A stretch of 64,000 bases of DNA from Lingula anatina (taxonomy: Eukaryota; Brachiopoda; Lingulata; Lingulida; Lingulidae): contig NW_019775448.1 in assembly GCF_001039355.2 (NCBI RefSeq), positions 10,810 to 74,809 of the forward strand, in the 5' to 3' direction. Below are positions 25,201 through 37,261 of the stretch, piece by piece (the stretch's first letter is position 1; every line of letters starts with the position of its first letter). A model generated the notes under the pieces. That model worked only from the letters and a program-made list of their open reading frames with translations. It made no database searches and was not told the origin of the DNA. The position numbers were made by a program, and so were the translations under genes.

Positions 25201-25611
25201 CTATTTTATATTTTCAATAAGTATTATGAGCATTTCCAATATTTTAACGATTTACATTCAAAATTCAATTTAGCAACCCCTCTCTAACNNNNNNNNNNNN
25301 NNNNNNNNNNNNNNNNNNNNNNNNNNNNNNNNNNNNNNNNNNNNNNNNNNNNNNNNNNNNNNNNNNNNNNNNNNNNNNNNNNNNCCCCCCCCCCCCCCCA
25401 CCCCCCCAACTACTCAGCTGATTTTCAACTGTGTTCCAAATATTAGGATACAAATCGCTGTCGCCATGTTCTCTCCACCACCACGAAAGTCCATATTTGG
25501 GTCCATTTTGTCCGTAAATTCCGATTCTTCTTCATTACAATATGCAGGACACAACAGTGCATACATCAAACCACATTTTGCAATAAAATCCAGAAGATTC
25601 TTCACCCTCAT
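22239..25611 (-). CDS. CCDC134: CCDC134, ER-luminal/secreted coiled-coil protein
   Basis: Six exons: 25485-25611, 24896-25017, 24053-24140, 23244-23422, 22672-22743, 22239-22361; about 236 aa (human 229). Exon 1 begins with a short basic stretch and a hydrophobic core (LMYALLC) that fits a signal peptide. Exon 2 has MFKHKRAAQVDAVKKIL, aligning with the helical start of human CCDC134. Exon 4 carries the diagnostic SHVLENTAFFGDIILRMP and WQLLIGWSVAFCNES. The last exon is Lys-rich and ends HNEL, comparable with the QSEL tail of the human protein, a KDEL-like retrieval signal. The family is linked to ER folding/secretion and bone biology in vertebrates. Exons 2-6 are secure. Exon 1 is less so: its donor (GTGGTG) is weak, and the first intron contains a sequencing gap. 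The gene is head-to-head with YIPF6. Confidence 0.88.
24483..24819. mobile_element. MITE with 15-bp terminal inverted repeats and TTAA ends
   Basis: A 337-bp element in a CCDC134 intron. It starts TTAAAGGGATAATAACTCT and ends with the exact reverse complement, so the ends form perfect inverted repeats. TTAA at both edges suits a piggyBac-type target duplication, though TTAA is itself part of the palindrome. A perfect 26-bp palindrome sits inside at 24628-24653. No transposase frame. Non-autonomous DNA element; superfamily tentative. Confidence 0.65.
25289..25384. other. Assembly gap (96 N) beside a poly-C tract
   Basis: Ninety-six undetermined bases in CCDC134 intron 1, followed by C-rich sequence to 25407 (15 C, A, 7 C). 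The homopolymer probably caused the gap. A small exon could hide here, but none is needed for the gene model. Confidence 0.95.
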
Positions 25612-25687
25612 GTTGTTCCCTGTGCACATGTGTTTATTTTTGGAAACGGCAGTCCCACAATACATCTGACTTCCGTCTTCAACCAGC
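25612..25687. promoter_or_regulatory. Shared start region of the divergent CCDC134/YIPF6 pair
   Basis: Only 76 bp separate the CCDC134 start codon (minus, 25611) from the YIPF6 start codon (plus, 25688). Leader sequences of normal length would overlap the neighbour's first exon. No TATA box is visible. Inferred bidirectional promoter; transcription start sites unknown. Confidence 0.5.
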
Positions 25688-28600
25688 ATGGCTGACGTGG
25701 AGTTCCAGCAGGTAAATAATGAAAATTATCAACTAGAATGATTGTTTGTACACTAGTAAAATAAAGGAACGCAAAACCACGCGAAAAAACACGCTTTCAT
25801 TTTTTTCACATATCCTGTCAAATGATAAGAACATTGTTAGTGGTCTGACAGAAGACAATTCATGTTGACGAATGACGGTGCATGTCACTCAATGTCAGTT
25901 GTCATTGTCAGAATTTCAAGGATGTCAGGTGCACAGTTAAAAAATCGACCTTCAAATTGACTGTGCCGTTGAGTTGTTGTACAAATTAGGACTATGGACA
26001 GTTACACTACTGCATGTTGCTTTTGCTTGGAGTGAAGATTCGTTTGTGTGTTGATGAGGGGGGGAGAGGGGGGGGGGAGGGGAGGGGTATCTGTATCCAG
26101 TGAGTCTGTATCTGTCCATATACGTCTAAAGAGACCAATACTGGTATGAGATAATAAATAGATAGAGATAGGGGTAAAGTACAGAGCATTAGTATACATG
26201 GTTAAGTTTTTAATAACATGTGAGATGGGTTTAAAAAGATAAAAGTCATAGGTCTGTAGTTAATTAACGAAATAAATTGTGACTCATACCATAGATGATT
26301 GGCTGCTATATAAGTTATATTAGAATTGATGAAGTGAACAATTTTCATGGACATATTTAGAATGCTCATGAGAAGAAAGAGAATGCATCAGAGACTGACA
26401 CTGGTCACCCAAAACCTGAGGACTTGAAGACTCATGACACTGTAATATATTTCATTGTAGCTTTTTCAGTGTAACTTACTGTACATAGTATTGTTGCTTC
26501 CTCAGTGTGGAACAGTTTACTGTGGTTTTTAATACCACGGAAAACATGGAATGTGCTTGATATGGGATCAGTGGTTTTATTTGATGTTAACATATAGTTT
26601 TAAGTATCATACTGCATTTTAAGTTATATCCCTGTTATATCCTCTTCTGGAATGGGTTAGGATGGATTTAAACACTGGTATATATTTTTCAAGAATAATT
26701 TAGTTGTTTTCACTAGTCTATTTACTTAACCTTTTTTTGGGTGATTTCTCCTCTTTTTTGGGATTTTTCTGTGGTTTAATTGCTTCTTTAAAAGCCTTAA
26801 TTTTAGGGTATGGTGACTCACTCCATTATTATAAATATGGTGAAATGGTAAGATACTTTATTGGCAAGCTGTACAAAATGTACAGCAGTGTGAATTTTAA
26901 TTCACTATTAAAATAGTTATACATGTAGCATAAACTGGACAATTGCCTGTATGTATGAATAACTGAATCTGGAAGAAGAATGTGCTATATCTATTGTATA
27001 CATTAAGGAATTAAAGGTAATATTTAGTATCTTCAAATTAAGCATTATTTTTGCAGTTGCAGTCTAGATATGAAGTAAGACTGAATATATGTTGTATCAC
27101 TGGTGTCTCTTAAGTGCACTGTAATATAGTCACAAGGCTTATTTTTCACCAATCAGTCACAATTACTTGTTATGGCCAGAGCCCAGTGTCAAACAAAAAG
27201 TATTTATTTATTTATTTATTTATTTTAGTCTTCATCATTAGTAATTTATTTGTAGCGAAATTTCATGTACATTGTTAAATATTATTATTTATTTATTTGT
27301 AGAGAAATATGGGATAAGTATTATCAGGTATTTATTTGTGGAAAAACAGGTAAAATTTAAAGCATCTCTCTGCTTTCCAGACTCACCTGAATGATGTGTC
27401 CCTGGAGGGGGATATCACAGTCCCAGGGGCACCTGGTCAGGGCGAGGATGAGGATGAAGAGCAGCCTTCCACACTAGATGAACCTGTCAGAGAGACTGTG
27501 GTACGGAGGAAGATTGGATTGGGCATTATGTCTATGTGTTAAAATTTTTTAAAATTTAATTGGTGAAGTTTTAGTTGTTGAAATGCGTAATGAATGTTTG
27601 GATTCTTTTGGTTAGAGTTATCTCATTATTATGGATTAATGAGTCTGTAATGAAAAGTGCCTACCAGAGTCTTTAAAATATTCTCTTCACATCATTTTGT
27701 AATTTTTTTTTCATGACTTGCAAATAATTGAAACCAGTATGTTTGCTCTGTTACAACATTGTTTACAACTGGGCATTTGATATTTTGTATCTTGTTGTTT
27801 ATCAATTGTTGTTTTTTTTCCCTGCAGATGCGAGATCTGAAAGCAGTGGGAAACAAGTTTTTCCACGTTCTTTACCCAAAACAGAGCAGAGCTTTACTTC
27901 AAGAATGTAAGAATTCTGTCCCCTTTACATATGTTTCAGTAACGTATATCATTTTGTGGCCAATAGCCATATTTCTTTTAAATTTAAATACTTCTCCTTT
28001 TCCCTATTTTTAAAAGAAAAAATAGGACTAAAATAAAAGGATGAATTTATTGATATTGCGATAATGTGCAAGATAATTTATACGTACCCCAGATTGACAA
28101 AAAATTTTAATTGTTATTATAATTATTATTGTCTTTTTATTTTCAGGGGATCTTTGGGGTCCATTAATACTTTGTGTGATATTAGCTATGTAAGTTTACT
28201 TTCTGGTAAATGCACTGTTTTGTCCCTGGTATAAAATGAAAAAGTATAATACCGATAAGTTTGGAAATTAATTTTTGCATACCTCATTGTATTATTTCCT
28301 CTCTTCTTTCCTTGAACTGTTGGAGCAGTTGTCCACTTGTCACAGTTCTGTTTATGATTTAAGCACAGCATATTTCGTAAAGTGAAACATATAGAATATG
28401 TATTCCTTTGGTCTAGGCTACTTCAGAGTTCAGACACAGTGGACAAGGTGAATGATGGGGGTCCAGAATTTGCTGAGGTCTTTGTGATTTACTGGGTTGG
28501 TGCTGTAGTGGTGACACTGAATACCAAGCTTTTAGGGGGTTCAATGTAAGTATCAGGTCACACTCAAGCTCTACATTATCTTTTTTTAAGGGTCATGATT

Positions 28601-29568
28601 TAAAAATCTAATATGATTCAAATGTAAAATATTTTAGGTATGAAGATACAGGTTTAGTAGTGCCCTTATGGCTTGTTTTGATAAGCATAGCACATACTAG
28701 TTACATATTATATGAAGGTTTTAGTTTGCGTTAATTGAGATTTGTTGTTCTTTTAAAAGCTATGCCAGAGAGTAATGTTCAAATTTGAACCAATATAGGA
28801 ATTAACTTGAGCAATTTCTTTAGAAAGCAAATATATGTTACAATACAAATGTCGTTAGTAGTTAGAATCGTACCCTTTTAATAAATCAGTTATAGAATAA
28901 ATAACATGCCAGATATGCATGTTTATAGCCATATTATTTATTGCTTGTTTTATATTTCCAGCTCATTCTTTCAAAGTATCTGCGTGTTGGGGTACTGTGC
29001 ACTTCCTCTGACCCTGGCTCTGATAGTGTGTAAGCTGATACTGCTAGGTCCACACACCACCGCCATGTTCACTGTGAGGTGTGTCACTGTGCTGGTGGCT
29101 TTTCTCTGGTCTACTTTTGGTAAGTTCTTTTAAGGAGCAAAATATGTTTTGAGCATTTTGTACATGTGTTTTTCTATTTCTTATTGAATCTTATCTTTTT
29201 GTCTTTTTGAAAAAAAAAATTATACCCTTTTTTTGTTGACATTCATATCTCTAATTTGATTTTTTTCTGTTTAGTTAAAGTTGTGGTGCGAATTGAGTTT
29301 TTTAATCGAGACTGCATTCGTCTACAAATTCATTGTTTTTATAAAGTAATACCACAGTTGGTTGATCCATGATATTTTCACCAGCAGATTGGCAATTTTT
29401 TCACTGGAACATATTAGAAAACTTTTTCATCGTTCTTTTACATTTATTCCAGCATCAACAGCATTCCTCACAGAGTACCAGCTTCCCAACAGAAAGGCGC
29501 TGGCTATCTACCCCATTTTTCTGTTCTACTTTGTCCTCAGTTGGCTTGTGGTCTCTCACCAGTCCTGA
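25688..29568 (+). CDS. YIPF6: YIPF6, Yip1-domain Golgi membrane protein
   Basis: Seven exons: 25688-25711, 27381-27500, 27828-27906, 28147-28189, 28417-28545, 28962-29119, 29453-29568; 222 aa (human 236). Phases agree throughout. The N-terminus is cytosolic and acidic (EGDITVPG...EDEDEEQ), then the conserved MRDLKAVGNKFFHVLYP lead-in. Five hydrophobic segments follow: about 76-92 (LWGPLILCVILAM), 107-127 (FAEVFVIYWVGAVVVTL), 134-161, 166-185 and 199-217 (YPIFLFYFVLSWLVV). LWGPLIL, GGPEFAEVF and LNTKLLGG are family signatures. Yip1-family proteins sit in ER-Golgi membranes and act with Rab GTPases in transport and Golgi structure. Intron 1 is long (about 1.7 kb) and has a G-rich tract. Highly secure. 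Confidence 0.96.
26058..26087 (+). other. G-rich tract, possible G-quadruplex
   Basis: Several runs of 4-10 G separated by single A bases in YIPF6 intron 1, on the coding strand about 370 bp after the start codon. The pattern meets simple quadruplex rules; there is no functional evidence. Confidence 0.5.
27205..27228 (+). repeat. (TTTA)n simple repeat
   Basis: About six tetranucleotide units in YIPF6 intron 1. A similar tract lies at 32275-32304. Ordinary microsatellites. Confidence 0.85.
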
Positions 29569-30760
29569 TGAGGAATGAATGGATGGAGTTTCAGGTTCAA
29601 GAAGAAATTCATTATGGTGCTTTCTTTGCATTTTTATAACATCTGAATTTCCAAACCAAAGCTGGGTCCAGGGGAACTACCAAAAACACCCATGTTGATT
29701 AATAAGAAGTTTTAACATTTTGGAAATTTAGTTGAATTTATTCCAAAGAAGATTTGCAGTTATAATGTAGAATGAACCTCTCAAGTGATGAGAATCGGCA
29801 GCTTGATCTGCCTATGTGTTATATGATTGGTACCCACTCACCCCTACCTGGCCTCATGCCCTGCTGTGGGAACTGTGGAGCTTTTCTAGTGTTAATAACA
29901 CAGTGTTCAGAGTATGAAAAGAAAATGTCTTTGAATACCAGCATAAAAGTTTTGATATTAGTTTTATGCCACTGCTGCTGTTGACATTCAGTCTTGTAGA
30001 CATTAACATGTGCAATGAACCATTTTAGTGCAGTTATAATTGATGTCTAGTGTTAACCTTTTTTTCCTTTTTTTATTTTTGGTGTTTGCTGTTAGCTCCC
30101 CAAGTTGAATGATTTGTGTATATTCCAGTGGGATTGCATTTACAGTGTCAACATTTAAAATGCACTGTCCAGAGATGATTGAGAGTTTTAAAGGCTCTCA
30201 AACTTTTTTTTCTATAATTTCCATCCTCGATTTTAATTAGGAAATTTCGGTATGATTTTGCATAGTAAGCATTTTGTTGAGGTAAATGGTATAAGAATAT
30301 AAGTATCTTTATGAAAGGTCTTATGAACACATTAAGACACAGAAGATAGTATATTTACCAAAGACTTGGCTTTTTGTTACAATTGTTGTTTTTATTTCTC
30401 TAATAAATAAATCACTGTAGATCCTACTTATGATTGACTGTGCCAGTTATTTCAGTAAACTGCTCAAATTAAAATCATTTTCTCAAATGCCTTTGATACC
30501 GTGTATGATCTTTGCTGGATTTTTATTATTTGGTAACTCAACTGATAGAAGTGTAATAAAATAAATGGCGGTTGTTTGAAAAACGTCAGCAGTGCGGTTG
30601 TGAACGGATGTTTATCAAAAGCATGGTATTTTTATGTGGGAATGCTTTATCCTCATCTTACTGCTATTCAATTTGTTTCGAGGAATGGCTCTTTGTATCA
30701 TAGGTGTACATGTTGTATATTATGTTTAAAGGTTATTTAAGGTGTAAATAAAACCAAGGG
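29569..30760 (+). other. YIPF6 3'UTR and candidate poly(A) signals
   Basis: AT-rich sequence after the YIPF6 stop, with no further coding potential. Plus-strand AATAAA motifs occur at 30402-30407, 30555-30560 and 30747-30752. Any could serve, giving a UTR of roughly 0.85-1.2 kb. Confidence 0.45.
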
Positions 30761-32981
30761 TATAGCAAACTGATTCAGCAATTATAGTGTCTCTTAACGT
30801 TTTTCACAATCTGTAAATTGGTATATATTACATTGATTTTAGCAATGTTCATGTGAAAGTAAACGTGACTAGCAAATTTAAACGGAAGACGCTATAGTTT
30901 CCTCACAGTCTGTTGACTTTTTAGAGCAGCAGTACTCGAAGACCAAACACCGGCAGCCGCTCTTTCTCCCGTCGCGTTTATGCCGCCGTAAAATTCAGGT
31001 AAACGGTTAGCTTGTTTCTCGGCCGGTAACTGCATTCTCATTAAAGACTGTCAAAAGTTGTCACAAAAAGTACCATGTCGTGACATTGCGTTTGCTGGTT
31101 CCACCACCTTGCCATATTTTTGAACTGGGGTTATGGATTCACTTTGGTGTACCCATTTCTCATTAATTTAACCATTTTCTAGTATAGATTGTAATTTACC
31201 AATGGCTAACGAACAACGCATAAGTGATTAACACTTATTGCTTGTAAATTGGTTGAGGTGCAATTAACCTAGTAACAGGCACACATAATTTAAGACGTAA
31301 ATTTGTGGGAATTGAGTGAAGGTTTTTAATTAAATAAACATTATTCAATAAATTCGCAATATAATCTTGAATATTATCTGTTTTGCACTCTTCTACACCT
31401 TTGCTTTATCCATATTTTACTTGAGAGAACAGTTTCATTAGCTCTGTATGTATCAATTTAATTTATTGTTTTTCTTTTTATCAAGAGCTTATAAAATATG
31501 TGGGTTTTACCTCCAATATTTCTGTGACTGGGACAGAAATATTGGAGGTAATACCCACTGTAATTTACTCCCTGATGATGGTGACTGACAGTCACAGAAA
31601 TATTGGAGATTATACCCACATATTTTATAAGCTCTTGATAAAAATAAAAACAATAATTTAAACATATTTTACTTGTTTAAATTTTGGGAAATATGTGGTA
31701 GCAGCCTACCTCTCATACATACATACAGAATGACGTACGTATCTCCAGCAAGACAAGTTCAGAGCAAAGTAACAGATAGTGTTAATTAATAAATAAATAA
31801 ATAAATTAATTAATTAATTAACGATGGAGGATGCTGATTATGTAGAGGTTGGCTTCTAGTAAAACCTGAAACTCAGTACAGAGAAAGGCCGAGCGAAATA
31901 TTACGCATGATTTGAGTCAATATTGTATATTCTTTTATTGCTATTCCCGACACGGTTTCACCACCAGACATCAACACTAATAACACTAATCTTAGAGCAT
32001 CGCCAGTGAATTGACGGACACTGAATAAAAATAATAGTCTTATACGACAGACAACTCCACGAATACATTTTAAGTGGTACATGCCTTGGTCTTATTTTAC
32101 AATCAACGACAGTCGAAAGCTGGTTTAAACGAGACAAAACTTACGTTTACCAAGATATATTATTCCACCAAAACTAGGGTAATTGGTCTGTTTCTAGACG
32201 TAAATGTCTAGTTTCTTACTTGCAGTGGATTGAAATTGACCTAAAATAAGAGCAACCTTCGTCGAGAGTTGTCATTTATTTATTTATTTATTTATTTATT
32301 TATTTTTGAGTGAAATTGGACCCAACACTGTCTACGGGTTTACTGATCGTTCACATCTTGTCCTACCCGCATCACACTTGATAGTATACTTGGAATTAAT
32401 TTCCGAATTGTTCGACTTGCCTATCAATTTCAATAAATACACTTTTACATAAATTGTAAACCAGTCATCTGACTAGACCACTTGTCAAGAAAATCTGTTT
32501 TTGAGTTACGCTCGTCTTACATTATTCAATCTATCGTACAATCAACTTGTATCTTGACAATTCTTTAATAGTCCAGAATATGTATTCAACCCACAGGTGT
32601 CTTTTTTTTTTAAACAATTTTCTCGGCCATAGCTGTTGCGGCCGTAACGTCACGTGCAATTTAATGTGACAGAGTAAATGTCAGGCCATGTGTTTTAACA
32701 AATAGGATACTGTCACGACAAAAATACATCTTAGATATCGATATAAATTCTATGCGTTTCACTCGAAACCAATTAATGATGTTATTCTTTAAAGTTATCT
32801 TCTTTCTTTTGATAGATATACAATGAATTTCAAGAAAGCTATTTTTGTGAATGGTTTGCAAACCAACGGCACGCATTGGGGGACACTCAGTTTCCAACAG
32901 CATGCTATAATATAAAAATACCTCTTTCAGATACATTAATTATGAAATGTCTCTTCGTTAAAGGTGCCAGACGATAAGGTG
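30761..32981. other. Intergenic region, YIPF6 to sulfotransferase 3' end
   Basis: Apart from the inverted repeat and simple TTAA/TTTA tracts (31788-31821, 32275-32304), I see no gene. A short GC-richer patch at about 30930-31030 is not open in any useful frame. The part next to 32982 should be 3'UTR of the sulfotransferase. Confidence 0.5.
31456..31664. repeat. Large imperfect inverted repeat (foldback/MITE-like)
   Basis: Left arm 31456-31529 and right arm 31588-31664 are near-exact reverse complements: the left reads TTTATCAAGAGCTTATAAAA, the right TTTTATAAGCTCTTGATAAA. A third copy of the ACAGAAATATTGGAGGTAAT segment lies between the arms (31533-31555), making a nested palindrome. The whole could fold into a stem of about 70 bp. 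No coding capacity. It lies between YIPF6 and the sulfotransferase. Confidence 0.8.
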
Positions 32982-34863
32982 TCAAATGAATTCCTCCTCA
33001 GGGGGAGGAATTGGATTGACGTACTGACTAGCATCAGTGTCGTTCGTCGCCGCAGAATTGTTTGCCGCGTTTCCCTGAACTTCGCTTTCCAGCGGAACCG
33101 TTCCCGCCATTTGGGCGTCTATCTCATACATCTGCTTAATCCTCGATAATACCTGCTTACTAACTTTCGAATAATATTCATCCATAATTTTTTCAGACGA
33201 ATCATACAAATAGTCCGGGAATTTGATAGTCGGGTCTACTTTTAGATGTTTTATGATGTTATCATTATCAGTTAGGAACGAACTGAAATAGCCGACCATG
33301 TCGTACTTAATCCCACATGGCTGACAGATCTCGTGTAGAGGTTGCCATGACAGGTCCATTTTATCAGGATTGTCAACAACGTAGTTGAGAAAGTCATCGA
33401 AGGAAAGACTGATCAAATCCTTATTATCTCTCTGATAATATTCGACCGTCTGGCCGTTAGGAAGAGTGCAGACGGCCTTTCCTATTTCCCTTTTTATGGT
33501 CACAGGAAGTTTGGCGGTTTCTCCGCGGTAGTTTTCTAGAACGTAATTTCCTACAACTGAAACGACCTCCAGATTGTTAAAATGGTTTGTTTCAATCTTA
33601 TTCTTATACACAGAAAGGAGTCTTTCTAAAGGATCCCCAATGAAAAACACTTTGTAATACGCAGTCAGTTGCTCGGGTGTTGAAGCGGGCATTGACTTAA
33701 GGTGCTTGACAGATAATTCCGCCTGTAACTTTTTGGAGATCGCGATGTCTTGAAGCATGGTGCCATTCATGTAGCCGCCAATGGCCAGAAGCCATCTTTT
33801 CCAGCCTGACAACCCTGACTTAGGAATTGGCACTAAGCATGCCATAACTTTGCTCTTTTCTTCTACTACAATGTATTTCTGCCGGCTAGGATTTGGCCTC
33901 CAATCTAGCGACATGCCATGTTTTTTGCAGACGTCCATTATAAGATTCTTACGCCGTTCCAGTTCCGCTTCCCAAACGGTCTCAGTCGACTCCTCCTGGC
34001 TCACGGCATTCTGAAGAATGCAAATGGTTTTCAAATATTAAATAAATTATATTTATTTAAAACTTTGGTCGATGCAGGCCGGGTCTTTCTCTCCTTCCCT
34101 TTTTCACTACACAAATGCACACTAAAATACCAAAGTATACTATCCGCGTTAGAAGATGTCCCAAAGTCATATTTTCTTTGTCTAAATATATCCTGCAAAA
34201 ACTACCTATCTTTCCCAGCTTAGACCTTAAAACTAAACGATAAAACGATATAAGTACCTAGGGGAAAGATTTTACTTCTGAAATATACAGAAAGACACGA
34301 GTCTTAATGTTACGGAAAATATCCAAAACTAGATTAATTAGACATGGTATAAAACATCAAATGCGAGTGCACGGAGGCATCGAGCAATGGTTCGTGAGAG
34401 ACAAAAAACCTTTTGTTTTCAAGGAAAATTCGATTTGGCGGGAAAATTTCCAGATAGGATACATTCCAATACACTATATTTCGATCGATACAAGGTCTTG
34501 CTTTCTCTTTCGCTTTTCTCTTTTTTCTTGCTTATCACTAATTAAAATAGTGAAAAAATTTAATCAAATAAGATTATCTTTCAAAAACCTTTAGGTAAGT
34601 GTGTTTACCATTCTTGGCACCATCTGAGCGTCCTTCTCATCCGTTGACACGGTGGTCTCACTACCTGACAATATAAATTTATAGAAGATCACAAGACTGA
34701 TGCAGACTCCAACGGCTACATTCATATGTCGTCTGCGAAATGTCACATTTCCTCCCTTCAACAACTTTTTTTGGCACCGACATACGCGAGTCTTCAACAG
34801 GTGAATTGTCCGATGTATCTTCGATCTAATCAGATCAATCGGCCTTTTTCCTTTAGGAGCCAT
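32982..34863 (-). CDS. Carbohydrate sulfotransferase, HNK-1/CHST8-14-like, type II membrane protein
   Basis: Two exons: 34609-34863 and 32982-34010; 427 aa. A basic cytosolic tail (about 1-47) and one transmembrane anchor (about 48-66) are followed by a luminal stem and catalytic domain, as expected for a Golgi enzyme that transfers sulfate from PAPS to glycans. The 5'-phosphosulfate loop is PKSGLSGWKR (148-157). The 3'-phosphate motif is FIGDPLERLLSVYKNK (208-223). A further family block is WQPLHEICQPCGIKYDMVGYF. Both loops differ from the usual pattern: C-T-N before WKR is L-S-G, and the Arg of the usual VR-x-P is Gly. The Ser and ERL core are kept. The C-terminus is Asn/Thr-rich with possible N-glycosylation sites. 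The acceptor glycan cannot be predicted. Such genes are often expanded in molluscs. Confidence 0.85.
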
Positions 34864-37261
34864 CTCTTCAAGTATCGGCCAAAACCTTCTTCCCAGTCTG
34901 CCACGTGGCTCTAAGGCTCGTAAATATCTATATTATTGCCGATGTGTTCAACGTCATCTCTTATTCAAAATAATTTGAAGTTTAACCATAATGGACTCAA
35001 ACCAATTACTTCTGACGTCAGTAACTCTGCTCTCTTATTCGCTTTCCGTGCAATTTAAACTTTTTCATTGAAGTAAGAATGTGAAAAGAATATAAATAGA
35101 CAATACAAGGTCCACCAAGAAAATTGCTTCTCTTGGCCTAACGAATACGAAAGACAACCTGTAGCGCTTTCTCTGTATAAGGGTGTCCTGATTCTTTAAT
35201 GGCATACTGAGGATCGTTTAGTCCGGGTTTTTCATTATTAAATGATATAGGTAAGTATCGATACACAGCAAGATTAGTTAGCAAGTTTGAGATATGTAAA
35301 CGCTAATGGAATTTGTCAATTCTTCTCGCGTTGTTCAGTCTCAAGCAATCGAACTCATCGCCAATGTTCTTTTGTTAATATACTGGCGGATTTCACTTAG
35401 AAAACCCCGTGAATAACTATAAAATGTCAAATGAAACCGTCATACTTAAAACTTTTCAGTAAAGTAAAATGAAAATAAATTTCAGAATAATTGGATGGAT
35501 GTGAGCAATTATTAATGTTTAAATGTGAACAATATGCTTTTATGGGGGAACGCAAGTCTTAGATGACTAATTAATGATAGTAGAAATATTGTCAAGCCTT
35601 CTTCCGGCTTGCTGTTAATAAGCCATATTTGAGATGTATAAAGACGTGAAGGAATATACAGCTATGATGGTTCAGAAATCTGATTTTCTTATAAAATAAT
35701 TTATTTGTCTTTAATAATGTACATTTTACTAAAATGCCAAATAGTCATTCACTACCTGGTTTGATAATGTCATCTTAGTATATGTTCCATGCTGGTCAAA
35801 CTAACACCAGTTCTAACAATAACTACACTATTTCTATGAATGAAGTAACATAAAAATATGGGAATTTTGTCTCTTAATACAATGCTTTCTATGAAAAATT
35901 CACTTTTCTAAGATGATCCCTACTAGAAATACTTATGATAATAAATCCTACACGGTTACAATTCAATTATTGATGTCAAGAAATCTCATTCTTCATTTGC
36001 TTAATACACATGGCAACTGTTAAGCGATGACAGAAAGTCAGTCTTGTATCATAACATAGCCTATATACCACCAGCTCTCTTATATATATAATATAATATA
36101 AATAATAAAACATACTCCCTCACCACATTTGTTCAACAGAGCCAGTTTCAACACAATGAAGGTAGTTGAGTCTGATTTGTCTTAACTTTTACCAAGGAGT
36201 TATCTCCTTGCTTTTACTGGGCATTTTCAGTTATCATTAAAACAAGAAGAAAACAACTTAAAAAATGAATTGCACAGAGAGAAGCATTTGATTTAATATT
36301 AAAATTAACACCATATAAATAAATAAATGTACTTCAGAGGCTTGGCTTAAACTTCATTTAGAATCTACCAACTCATCCACAAATAATTGCCAAATATCAT
36401 GCAGCTACATATTGTTATAACTACCAGCCAGATCGGGGGGGGGGGGGGGGGGGATATTTTACCTAGCATTGGCTATATATATATATATATATATCTTGGG
36501 ATATAAAAGATATGGCATGTGCCTTACTTGCCAGAACCTAGCTATGACCATGTCCATTTTGTCTTCGATGTGCTTAAAATAGGTCTTGTATTGTTTGTAA
36601 CCTATTTGTAACATAAAAACATGGTTAATATCAGATCAATGTATGCTGAGTGCCTCAATGTTGGTACCATGTATATGTATTGTTGTTGTATTCATATCAG
36701 CCTACCAAAACTACAAGTTTAACGAGGCAAAATTCTTTCACAATCAAGAAAAAAGGGGATAAGTATTCAGTTCAGCTAAAATTTTTTTCTTTTTCCAATA
36801 TAATTCATACAAGAACATTTGTCCACATGAAATATGTCATGTCTCACTTATTTGAAAGTGAAAATTTGAAAATGGATGTTCATAGCACCTTCAAAATGAA
36901 ATATGTGTACAAACTGCAACAGATGTCTTCACGCCTAAATCGGAGAGAATCATCAGGGCTTACTCCAAAATAAACAGCAAACATGCACTGTGTTAGCAAA
37001 TAAATGCACCATTTTTACACTAGGCCCAAAAGAGACTGCTCTAAATGATGCGTGCTCTTGGCTGTTTTAACCAGTAAATAGCATTAATCCATGATGCTTT
37101 TCTCACTCCAAAAACAGTCTCATCAATCTCACTTGTCCTTTAACAACCAGCAGGGTCTATGTCAGTGAAATGCTTCTGATCTATATCAATCAAACAATCT
37201 TGGTTAAACTTGTATCTGGTCTGTGTCCTAGTGAGTCCAATTTTCATGTTTTTGTGGTTTT
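34864..37261. other. Intergenic region with poly-G and TA simple repeats
   Basis: No gene recognised. It holds the sulfotransferase 5' flank at its left end, a poly-G run at 36436-36453 and a (TA)n tract at 36474-36493. The frame at 36650-36973 has no recognisable domain and biased composition, so it is not called. Confidence 0.5.

Noticed and set aside
25414-25484. Continuation of the CCDC134 first frame to a stop after a hydrophobic stretch (MATAICILIFG)
   Set aside because: Tempting as a signal peptide, but it stops at once and cannot splice in phase to exon 2; the earlier donor at 25484 gives the right phase.
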